Shown piece by piece: positions 45,201-64,000 of a DNA stretch of 64,000 nt; the stretch's first letter is position 1; each line of letters begins with the position of its first letter. Where the stretch lies: assembly GCF_027172205.1 (NCBI RefSeq), contig NC_070614.1, positions 48,982,001-49,046,000 of the forward strand. Direction: 5' to 3'. This DNA comes from Podarcis raffonei (Eukaryota > Chordata > Lepidosauria > Squamata > Lacertidae). The notes below the pieces were generated by a model. That model did not search any database. It saw only the letters and a list, made by a program, of their open reading frames with translations, and was not told the DNA's origin. A program made the translations under genes and the position numbers.

Positions 45201-48200
45201 CCCACTGATTTCTAATGGGAGCTGCTTCTAAAGAAGTGCATTCCAGAACTACCTTAAACAAATAAAGGCCAGGGGGGAAACAGCATGTCACACAAATGCA
45301 CATAGCTTTCTTTGGAATGTGCTTTTCTGCTGCAAAGTTTGGGTGCTCTTTGGCAGGGATGGAGAGGACAAGTGGTCTAAGGCTTATGAAAGAGAAGGAA
45401 CGTTTTTATTTTATTTTCTAGACCCCAGGCAGTATGGTGACTGAATTGTGGCAAGCAACTGGCAACTCCTGATCCAATAAGCTTGTCTCTGAATTCACAT
45501 GATTTCACATCTTTAGTGGCCTGCATCTATATGCAAGCCAATAACCAATTTCTTTGGTGGCCTTACATTAACAATGGAAACAATAAAATGCAGCTACGTA
45601 AGCTAGAAACATTACTTTAAAAAAAACAAAAACACCAAAGTTGAGGCCCTCAGGGAAGGGAGCTACACAAGGGACTGCATTAGGCACCACACTGCAATCG
45701 TGGCAGCACGGCTAAGAACCCCTTTTTTCACAGGCTGGGGATGCTGCTGCTGCTTTCAAGAGCTCATTCCTTACCTCCTCTTTCTTGTACGGGGCCTCCA
45801 ACATGGCCTCTATCACGATATCAAAGTCATCCGAGGCCATGCCGTCCTCTTGGCTCTGCAAGTAGGAAGAGAGAGAGGGGGGAAGGGTTAAACGCAGAGT
45901 TCCCTGCAATGGAACCCCACAACACTACCTTCCCGAAGAACAAGAGAAGGGGGTGAGGGTGGGTACTCACTGGGTCCTGGGATGGATTGGGGAACGCCGG
46001 ATCCATGGCTGGCCCAAACGGGTGGGCTCCCCACCACCCCGAGACACAGGAGCTGCTAGTGGAGAAGGGCTTCTAGCAGGCAAAGAATTCGATCACAGCC
46101 TGGAGAAGATGGAGGCATGAGTGAAATTGAGAAGTGGGCTACGCAGGGGTGGGCAGGGAGGACCGTGCATGTTGCTTGGATACGCTAGAGTTCTAGAATC
46201 TACAGATCTGTAAAACCAACTGGAGCCCAACATGTGACCTCTGGGATTCTGGAATGCCAAGACAAACGTGAAAGAGCATCTCAAGTTGCCTGCCGACCTC
46301 CCATGCAAACGATCCCTCTCCTCTAGCAACCTGCCCCTGCCTCCTTTTCTAATCTAGAATGATCTCAATCCACCTCCTTTTCTAATCTAGAATGATCTCA
46401 ATCCACCCAGTAAACTCCTTCACATGGGAACCTGCACTCCACACTCCTTCCACAGACCTCACACTGCAAAACACCCCCCAGGAGAGTAAAAAATAAACAC
46501 ACCCCACTTCTCCATCTGGGTAAAGGGGTGCCTGTCAGATACACCTGCAAAATACTGGCTGCAGCATTTTTGCTTTAGAATGAGGTGGGCAGGAGTGGAT
46601 GTGGGGAAATAATTATTATGTGACATATTTTAATAAAATCTAAGTTTGGGCCCAGAAACCGATAACTTTTTTAGAGGGGGAGCAGAGAAAGGACATAGAG
46701 GGACTGTGTATTGGCAACCTTTGTACATGAGGACCTGTATTTTCACTCTAGAAAACCAGAGATCTGTACTAACACCTCATAATCCCAAATATCTCTACTC
46801 TGAACTGCCTTGCACTTATTTCAATGGGACTTTGCATAGGATGGAGCAGTTAAGTCTTTAGCAAACAGGAGAGCTGCTGTTTTCTCTATAGCCATGAAGT
46901 CTTCACAGGCAACATCAGATTTTACACGAAAATGGTAAGATTCTTGTCATACCATTGTAGCAGTACTGAATTTTAGGCACACACCACACTGCCAAAACAT
47001 TGTTCTTCAAACCTTTTAAACTCCCATATTCTTCTAAGTTTACTCTAGCTACCTGAGCTAGGAAGTTACCATGCAGAAACCTTGCACACTTTTGTACATA
47101 TACTGTGAGTGTAAGGATCTGAGCACTGGGGCACTAATCCAACACTAGTAGAACAAGAACCAGAAGTGGGCATCTCTTATTCTCTCCTACAGCCAGCCAG
47201 TCATTCAGAGAAGAAGGAAGAGCTGCTTGATCAGAAACTCTAGTCTGTTCCCTTCCTCTTTGCCGCTTTCACTGTTAGCAAAGTAGATTGGGTTGTTGCA
47301 AACTTCTGTTGACAGGAGGAAAACATATCTGGCTCTGTCTGTTGCAGGATCCACTGCCCCAAGAGTAACCCACAGGAGATTCACACAACCGACAGTAACC
47401 CTAAGGCTAAGAAAAACCTGCAACTTTGGGATGCATGGAATTCATGTAGTTTGTGTATTGTCAAATACCTCATGAATAGTGAGTCACAGTCTGTAAACAT
47501 GCAAGAATTTATGAGGGGCTTCCTCTGAAATTCCAAAGTATATATGTAGGAAAGAACCTTCATGTAGCTTTCCAACAGGGAAAAGACTATCACAAAATTG
47601 TTTTAAATTTTAAGTTGATTCAAAGTTTCTAGTCCTTGTTGTTTCGTTCAAACAATTAGTTTTGTCACCGCTGTAGAATTCTCCCCACCTTTGCCCTGGA
47701 GTTTTTTGGACTTTTAACTCTTCCATAGAAAAAGAGAACCTTGCTCTAGAATAGTAGCTGATCATTTACTGGGATACAGAAGCAAAATTTTCCCACCTTC
47801 CAGTGATTTACTCAGGCAGAAAGATCACGTGACAGTATCCACTAGATAATACAGTACAATTAATTTTTCATTTCTCTCAATAAATGCCTAAGCTTTATTA
47901 CAACAGTGACAGCTTTTAAAGGACACACAGTCTACTGAAGACTCAGAAGCTAAAAATGGACTTCAGAAGTATTCCCAATGGCCGTGCATGGCCTAGAAAA
48001 CTCTCCATAACTCCTACAGGCTACCAAACACAGCCTTTATTCTGGGTTGGGTGGTGGTGTTCTTTCTTGGTTTTTTTTAGCTTAAATATTCTGGTGAAGC
48101 CTAAAAAGTGCCCCCAACAGACCATGCATATTCACATACAGATATCTGCCTAAGCTTGGGGTTTCCTTGGAATTTGGAATGTGTCCAACCTTAGTTAAGA

Positions 48201-49447
48201 TCTCTCATGGTGTATAGCTGCATTCAGTTGTGACAATATGCATGGGCTTCTTATGTTAACAGACAAAAGATGCAGAGGAGCTGCTCTTCCAGTCACTTGC
48301 AGATGTTTTCTGGAGTATCCAGAGTTGCCCAGCTCTAGTCTTCATGGTACAGTAGAAGCTATTATGTTTCTATCATGAGGAATTTAACCACACCAAAGAA
48401 AGCTAGCAGAGAGAGGCTAGAACATAGGATCTAAACCACCCTGATAAAGAACTCGCTTGGATCTCAGGCTTTTCAAATCTTTGTATCCCCTAAAACAGAA
48501 GCAGCCAATCTGGTGCCCTCCAGAAGCTGTTGGCCTACAACCCCCCCCCCCAATGTGAGCTGGCAGTCCAACATCCCATGGAAGGCGCCAATAGTGACTA
48601 CCCTTGCCTGCCCTAAAGCAGCCCTTCTCAACCTTGGATCCCCAGATGTTTTTGGCCTACAACTCCCATCATCCCTGACCACTGGTCCTGTGAGCTAGGG
48701 ATCATGGGAGTTGTAGGCAAAAACATCTGGGGATCCAAGGTTGAGAAAGGCTGCTCTAAAGCATCAAAATGATAAAACATCTATGAAGATCGTCAAGCCT
48801 CAAATTTAAGTATTCACTATGCAGAACCTGCTTGCTCCCTACTCTCCCTAATTCCAGCCTTTAATTACTGCTCAGGTTTTATTACAGTGTGCAACTTTTC
48901 CATCATGAAATCTATGACCAGCTTGATATACATACCTGTAGCTCCAGACACCCACTAGTCTAAGGTAGTGGGGAGCCTTTGGGCCTCCAGAACTGGTTGG
49001 ACTCCAACTCCCATCAGCCACTGACAAGGCCAGTAAGTGAGAGGTGATGTGAGTTGTAGTCCAGCAATATCTGGACGGCCACAAGCTCCCCACCCCTGTT
49101 CTATTCCGTCCATGTCAGATATAGGTGAGGTGCCCTATGTCTACAAGACAAGTCCTCTTTAATACCAAAACAAACAAAACATGCAACACCAACTCTGTCA
49201 TTTGTTTACTAGACTTTGGTCATGGAGCTCATACATGTATTCCAGAAGACCAACTCACAGCCTGCTCCAGCTGAACTATTCCCTCTCCACCACAAGGCTA
49301 CCTACCACCAACTGCTCTGTGGGAAGGATTCCCGACAGGCAAAAACCACCCCAGAGCCTACTCTGGCTACACTTCCTTCACTCTCCCATAGGGCAATACT
49401 ACCAACAATGGCTGGATGGGAAGAATTGTGACACTGATGTTTATTAC

Positions 49448-49491
<44 letters not shown>

Positions 49492-51060
49492 GTGGTTGAA
49501 TGCTTCTTGCAAGTTGCCTTTGAAGAATCGTTATCCTGAAAGGAGGATTTAAGGAAATGAAATGAACAGAAGCCACCATATTCTCAGGGGTAGTCTCCAA
49601 ATGTTCTTATACTACAATTCCCATCTCCCCTGACTAATGGGTGTGTTGTATTCCAACAACACGAGGAAAGCACCACATTGCTTACCCCTAGCATTAAATA
49701 AACCCTTAGTTTGACTTTTCCTAATATAACTCAGTAGCTTTCCAAACTTCAATCTAGCGGAATCTAGAGACAGACAAGAATGGTTCACAACGTTCTAAAG
49801 TTTTTCCCTAAATAATATCCCTAGAGAACTCCACTCCAGCACTCCACTCCTGCTGGCTCTTCTTCAACTCCCTGCCTACCCCAAATAATCTACTGAACTT
49901 TGAAATAGTAGATTCCCACAGATCACTTAATACCTGTTCTGCCTTCAACTCGACTGTCAAAGTTACCCATACTTCAGAGTTGAAGAGGTTGGCAACAAGG
50001 GGACTGCAAACCACAAGAAAAACAACATTTCTTGTGCTTCAGGGACTGCAATACCACGCATGCTAACCTGAACACAACAGCGTTTACTTTTTAGGAAAGA
50101 TACACAGGTCTATACTAGACCTGCAGTCTAACAGGGAACCCAATAGGCTGCAATCATGTACTTGCAACATCAGAACCTCACAGCATCCATATCTATGAAT
50201 ATGCACAACCCACTTTTCCACCAAAGTCTTCACGTTTACCGAAGTACAATGGATACACCACAACAGACACCTCCCCCGCTCCAAAGTGTGGCCTTAAGCT
50301 TTCTTATCCCGAGGGGGGTGGCCCTCCTCGAGTCCTGACTCTCTTTAAAAATGGAGTAAGCTATACCACCACTCCAAAAACAAACACCGCCTGCAAGTAG
50401 GAAATGAGCCACATACATCTTGAACATTTATGTTGCAAACCGCCCTGCGATTCTTGGATGAAAGGCGGCATATAAATTTAATAAGGATGAGCATACATAC
50501 ATACATATATAAAACACACCTACCGCCATGTTTAGCACCCCTCCCCCCCGCTCTCTTTTAGGCTCAGAGGCACCATCTTGTTACCTGCCTGGAAACCCAC
50601 TCCCCCCCCCCATCGGAAGGAGACCCTGCACCGCCTACCTGGCCTTTCGTCCACCACCTGCCCCCGCCCGCAATGCGGGAGGCGGGTGGGAAGGAAAGCG
50701 GGAGGGCAACCCAAGGCCAGGCCACGCCCCCTCCCCAAAGCCCCGCCCTTTGCCTCTCGCGGCGTCTGCGGCCCTTCGGCCCGCGCTCCCGTCTCTTTTT
50801 CAGAACGGCGGGGAGCCCTAGAAACCCCTCCCGCTGACGTCACCGCCGCGGTCGTGACGTCACCGCCGCCACTTCTGCCCGTTCGGCGCCTCCGGGCTCT
50901 TCCCCCTCCCTCCCCTCAGGCCTTTCTCGAAGTCACTCACCCACCTCCCCCTCCCCTTTGGCCGTTAGACCCCAGAGGTCTCTTTCTGGCCCGGGTCAGC
51001 TCCAAAGTCTTTCGCTCTCTTCTCAGACGCGGCCGCAACAAGCAGCAGCGGCGATGCTAA
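35330..51060 (-). CDS. RBM23: RBM23, RNA-binding motif protein 23
   Basis: Coding segments from the conserved ATG: 45840-45775, 44055-44008, 43879-43809, 43723-43673, 43152-42973, 42110-42057, 41153-41036, 40815-40663, 40204-40067, 39958-39893, 39808-39601, 37688-37590, 36940-36856, then GTAA at 36253-36250. They total 1341 bases, 446 residues; human RBM23 is about 439. Domains: N-terminal MASDDFDIVIEAMLEAPYKK; an Arg/Ser domain (about 62-155) with many SRSR and SRDR dipeptides; RRM1 from about 172 (TVFCMQL / SKGIAYVEF); RRM2 from about 268 (MRLYVGSL / SKGYGFITF); an Ala/Leu-rich tail ending FTPQTM. It is a nuclear RNA-binding protein, paralogue of RBM39 without RBM39's C-terminal UHM domain. 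All junction phases agree. Differences from human: a short repeated LASQ block and a shorter Ala run. 5' exons and promoter lie at 45971-51060. Confidence 0.96.
35346..35351 (-). terminator. RBM23: RBM23 poly(A) signal
   Basis: AATAAA on the minus strand (TTTATT on plus), at the far end of the last exon. Confidence 0.6.
36856..36940 (-). CDS. RBM23: RBM23 exon, C-terminal tail
   Basis: Acceptor CACTTCTAG (not the CAG four codons on, which breaks frame). It reads ALSPALNLASQTLASQCFQL and SGLFTPQT, ending ACAAT|GTGAGT. If the donor is not used, the frame reads ATG TGA. Confidence 0.9.
37590..37688 (-). CDS. RBM23: RBM23 exon, Ala/Leu-rich region
   Basis: Reads GSGIPLSTTAAAQAALQLNG-AIPLGALNPAALT, between CTCTCAGCAG and GTAAGG. 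Confidence 0.92.
38775..39175 (-). mobile_element. LINE 3' fragment with (ATT)n tail
   Basis: On the minus strand it ends ATTTAATAGTAGTAATAAT. Upstream of that, GAAAGTGTTCCATAAG and similar (plus strand) match the common CR1/L2 3' UTR layout. Confidence 0.55.
39601..39808 (-). CDS. RBM23: RBM23 exon, end of RRM2 and linker
   Basis: Reads FAEAECARRALEQLNGFELA, GRPMRVGQVTERLDG, and LQLMAKLAEG at its end. Phase 1 exit. Confidence 0.95.
39893..39958 (-). CDS. RBM23: RBM23 exon, RRM2 core
   Basis: Reads IDSIVLMRDQDTGQSKGYGF-IT, the RNP1 motif of RRM2. Confidence 0.95.
40067..40204 (-). CDS. RBM23: RBM23 exon, inter-RRM linker and RNP2 of RRM2
   Basis: Reads AEKNRLAAMANNLQKG and MRLYVGSLHCNITKEMLRG up to FEPFGK. 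Confidence 0.95.
40663..40815 (-). CDS. RBM23: RBM23 exon, RRM1 core
   Basis: Reads VRDVRIISDRNSRRSKGIAY, VEFCEIQSVPLAIGL and GVPIIVQASQ. The donor CAG|GTGCGA is weaker than usual. Confidence 0.95.
41036..41153 (-). CDS. RBM23: RBM23 exon, RNP2 of RRM1
   Basis: Reads EPLGSLSPEERDARTVFCMQ and LAARIRPRDLEDFFSAVGK. Donor AAG|GTTGGC is non-optimal. Confidence 0.95.
41230..41999 (+). mobile_element. L2-clade LINE, RT C-terminus with long open frame
   Basis: Within an open frame running 41027-41899 it reads DYCNTLYMGLPSKVTQKLQL, ARLVTASGHRDHITPALKD, LHWLPVHSQAQFKVLVQTFK and LPSDVKEINNFFTFRRHLY. It is followed by the L2 3' end and (ATT)n. It lies antisense in an RBM23 intron. Confidence 0.92.
42057..42110 (-). 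CDS. RBM23: RBM23 exon, post-RS linker
   Basis: Reads GRRFGHSKSPLYREKSPLR between CTTGCAG and GTGAGTG. Confidence 0.92.
42973..43152 (-). CDS. RBM23: RBM23 exon, main RS domain
   Basis: 60 codons rich in Arg and Ser, with SRSRDRDRHRRRSRSRDRR-type repeats, ending YRSPPPPG. The plus-strand open frames over it are its shadow. Confidence 0.93.
43255..43420. repeat. MITE with CTGGGAACTGCAGT arms
   Basis: TTTAAAGTACG...CCTGGGAACTGCAG on one side and GCACTTTAAATGC on the other, in an RBM23 intron. Confidence 0.55.
43673..43723 (-). CDS. RBM23: RBM23 exon, start of RS domain
   Basis: Reads KKKRSKSRSRSRDHRH, basic and Ser-rich, a likely nuclear localisation signal. Confidence 0.9.
43809..43879 (-). 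CDS. RBM23: RBM23 exon, N-terminal linker
   Basis: Reads PPQEEQAKDAKKESAPSSSG-ESS, phase 2 exit that meets the next exon's first base. Confidence 0.85.
44008..44055 (-). CDS. RBM23: RBM23 short exon, N-terminal linker
   Basis: 48 bases, AQPGPSKPPADPPTAQ, between TTGCTCCAG and GTAATG. It is phase 0 on both sides, so it could be skipped without a frame change. Confidence 0.75.
44056..45774 (-). other. RBM23 intron
   Basis: No exon and no confidently named repeat. A GGGTGCAGCTGC palindrome-like pair sits at about 44325-44365. Confidence 0.5.
45775..45855 (-). CDS. RBM23: RBM23 first conserved coding exon
   Basis: Acceptor CCTACTTGCAG at 45856 on. SQEDG codons precede ATG 45840-45838 in frame, then MASDDFDIVIEAMLEAPYKKEE runs to the donor GTAAGG. 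The ATG has G at -3 and +4. Confidence 0.93.
45971..46052 (-). CDS. RBM23: RBM23 upstream exon with in-frame ATG
   Basis: The exon ends GACCCA|GTGAGT. ATG at 46006-46004 (GCCATGG context) gives MDPAFPNPSQDP, which joins in frame through SQEDG to MASDD. Its 5' acceptor is probably CACTAGCAG near 46053. Whether this ATG is used is unknown; otherwise the exon is 5' UTR. Confidence 0.55.
46340..46405 (+). repeat. 33-bp exact tandem duplication
   Basis: Units 46340-46372 and 46373-46405 are identical. Confidence 0.9.
48619..48753. mobile_element. hAT fold-back MITE, near-perfect palindrome
   Basis: Arms from CAGCCCTTCTCAACC to CATCATCCCT and from GGGATCATGGG to GGTTGAGAAAGGCTG pair over almost 60 bases. 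The flanks CCCTAAAG and CTCTAAAG (7 of 8) fit an 8-bp hAT duplication. Confidence 0.85.
48963..49098. mobile_element. hAT fold-back MITE copy
   Basis: GTTGGACTCCAACTCCCATC on one arm and ATGTGAGTTGTAGTCCAGC on the other. Confidence 0.7.
49438..49491 (+). repeat. (ATT)n microsatellite
   Basis: About sixteen ATT units with one ACT interruption, at a LINE tail. Confidence 0.9.
50524..51060 (-). promoter_or_regulatory. RBM23: RBM23 CpG-island promoter and two candidate first exons
   Basis: The stretch is GC- and CpG-rich. Candidate exon A (about 51060-50941) ends GGAGGTGG|GTGAGT. Candidate exon B ends at 50524 in ATGGCG|GTAGGT. A YY1-type AAGATGGCGGC sits at 51059-51069 and an NRF1-type GCGCATGCGC at 51131-51140. 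Start sites are inferred. Confidence 0.6.
50835..50862. promoter_or_regulatory. Two perfect palindromic CREs
   Basis: TGACGTCA at 50835-50842 and 50855-50862, each followed by CCGCCGC. Centres are 20 bp apart, two helical turns. Full CREs bind CREB/ATF (established). Confidence 0.7.
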
Positions 51061-51159
51061 GATGGCGGCGAACACTTCTCCCTCCAGAAGCGCCCCCCTC
51101 CCTTCTCCTTCGCCTCGCGGAGGCCCCAAAGCGCATGCGCGTGGACTCTAGCGCTGTTG

Positions 51160-51795
51160 ATTGGCTAAGAGTGGAGGAGGAGGAGGAAAAAGAGCAAGAA
51201 GGGTCGGGGGAATGGGAGGGGGGTGTTATTACAATCAAGACGGCGATTGGTCGGGCTACGGCACGAAGGCGGGCTTCCAAGCCGTGATCTCAATGCTCAC
51301 TCGATAATGGCTCAGGAACGTTTGAGGCAAGGTTTTCCTTTCGCCCCCGCCCCCTAGTGGAACCAATGGTTGCGAGGCGGAGGTGGGCCGAAGGCGGGAT
51401 ATACTTAAAGCCGATTGGCCAAAACGACGGAGGAACTGTGAGGACGAAGTCTGATTGGGTAAAAGTGCGGGGAAAAATAAAGTGTATTGTTCGCCATAAC
51501 AATCAGCATCGGCTGTCATTCCTCGAAGGAGAGGGGGCTCCTTAAGCTATTTAATTTTATGAAAAGCTTAGGAAACGGCACCCAATCACTTTTCGCCTTT
51601 CGTGGTGAAAGCGAATCCCTGATTGGCTGCTTCGCGGCGGCGGCAAGGCCTCTTTCCTGGTAGAAGCCAAAAGCCGCTGAGCTCCTGTGAAAAAAGATGG
51701 AACGGAGGGGGGCCTGTGCCGCGCAGTTGCCATGGCAACAGAACCACAGGCCTGCTACGACTCCCGCGGTCCTACGGGCTGCGGTGGAAGCCAAT
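51160..51795. promoter_or_regulatory. Array of eight CCAAT/ATTGG boxes
   Basis: ATTGG at 51160, 51246, 51414, 51454 and 51622; CCAAT at 51363, 51582 and 51791 (first base given). CCAAT boxes bind NF-Y. They lie upstream of RBM23 candidate exon A. Confidence 0.55.
51726..51739. promoter_or_regulatory. Perfect palindromic RFX X-box
   Basis: GTTGCCATGGCAAC is a self-complementary X-box with both half-sites exact. Confidence 0.5.
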
Positions 51796-51869
51796 CATCG
51801 CCCAGCCCGATCCAAGATGGCTCCCCTTCCCTGGGGCACCTCTCGCTCCACCTTTAAACCATATAAAGT

Positions 51870-52759
51870 GGGGGGACGCATATAAAACGGGACACCCAAG
51901 AGCCGTATTTTGCCACCCCCTTATCTTCCCCGTGAACCCTGCATCAAGCACAAAAGAGCCATTTTCTTTTAAACACCTTTGGGGGCAAAGGGCACACCAC
52001 CAAATCAGATAAAACGATAAGGGCAGCAGTACTTCATATAAGCTGCTCCTGCAGTCAGAGCACATATCGGATTTAAACTGGTTTGCAACTAGTTTTGGCG
52101 CTTGGGGGTCCACAACCCTGCCCAGCAAGGAAGAGCTGAAGCGTTTTTGAATGAGAAACCTACGCAGGTGCCTTGCCCTACATACAGGGCCTACTCAACC
52201 TGTTTGGGTACTTTGGAACTCCCTGCCTCTTGAAATCTTCCGGCGCCTGCTGATGCTTAGGAAGTTGAAGGAATTGTAACCCGTTTTAGTATTTTAACTT
52301 TTGTATGTTTTAAAGTAGGGTTGTGATTTTTTTCCTCAATTTGTCTTATTCTTTTGTAAACTGCTTCAAGGTTTTTTCACAACCAAGTAGAGTATAAATT
52401 TAGGAAATAAAATAAAATAAGCCAGCATTGTGTAGAAAATATTTTCATGACAACTGTTGGGTGTTCTGCTTGGTAAGACCGGAGCGGCTCAGGGATGCTT
52501 GGGGCCTCCAGCTGATGTGCATCCTGTTGGCCCTGGTTCCTGATAGACTGCCTCTGAACATGGAGATTCTACTTAGCTGCGACAGTTAACAGCCATCAGC
52601 AGGGCTATCTTCAACTGGTTTTAATTGCTGTTTAAAGCCATCTAAGTTAAGACGTCACGACAGAAGATGGCAGCTAATTCTAAAACGGTTGTATCGCTTT
52701 CAAAACCAAGTATCAAAAGCGAGTTCCTTGCTTCATCACAGACAGCAGCTCCAAATACA
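51870..52759. other. RBM23-PRMT5 intergenic gap
   Basis: A LINE 3' end occupies 52185-52425. The rest shows no gene. RBM23's promoter and PRMT5's 3' end are about 1.7 kb apart. Confidence 0.6.
52185..52425 (+). mobile_element. LINE 3' fragment
   Basis: ACTTTGGAACTCCCTGCC to TAGAGTATAAATTTAGGAAAT followed by (AAAAT)n, the pattern of the CR1/L2 3' UTR. Confidence 0.6.

Positions 52760-64000
<11,241 letters not shown>

Larger units (their letters stand above)
46406..50523 (-). other. RBM23 first intron
   Basis: No exon is recognised. It contains several hAT fold-back MITEs (48490-48600, 48619-48753, 48963-49098), an (ATT)n microsatellite (49438-49491) with LINE end, and a LINE end at about 50430-50500. 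46410-48480 shows nothing I can name. Confidence 0.6.

Overview
The window is vertebrate nuclear DNA, most likely from a squamate reptile, probably a lizard. The evidence is two-fold. First, there are four intron-rich genes in the amniote order and orientation LRP10(+) – REM2(+) – RBM23(–) – PRMT5(–), the order of human 14q11.2. Second, the repeats are typical of squamates: L2, CR1, BovB and L1 LINE fragments, three copies of one tRNA-headed SINE, and many small fold-back hAT and Tigger-type MITEs. The species is inference; repeat masking would settle it. No bacterial features, CRISPR arrays, rRNA or functional tRNA genes are seen.

Layout. (1) 1–~8,000: the 3' part of LRP10, an endosomal/TGN LDL-receptor relative. 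Five coding exons run from CUB1 to the stop at 6705; the signal-peptide exon lies left of the window. (2) ~8,000–21,770: repeat-rich intergenic DNA with one non-repetitive TAATTA-rich island (~11.76–12.47 kb) and a weak candidate REM2 promoter/exon near 15.2 kb. (3) 21,775–~29,870: REM2, an RGK-family small GTPase, four coding exons, predicted 276 aa. (4) ~29,900–35,320: the tail-to-tail REM2/RBM23 intergenic region. (5) 51,060–35,330 (minus): RBM23, an RS-domain plus two-RRM splicing factor. The frame is complete across 14 exons (446 aa from the conserved start), from a CpG-island promoter at 50.5–51.9 kb. (6) 63,023–52,760 (minus): the last ten exons of PRMT5, covering exactly the equivalent of human residues 260–637 and including the whole catalytic core.

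All 33 coding segments join with consistent splice phases and no frame breaks, so all four genes look intact as far as the window shows. The genes are neighbours by conserved synteny and need not work in one pathway.

No wholly new biological system is evident. The observations I rate highest are: a stop codon of RBM23 that is created whether or not its last intron is spliced; several in-frame alternative N-termini for RBM23; absence of the first LDL-A module from LRP10; an L1 fragment reaching to within a few tens of bases of the last REM2 splice acceptor; four perfect same-strand POU octamers in 155 bp of a REM2 intron; and a promoter with about eight CCAAT boxes plus a pair of perfect CREs two helical turns apart.
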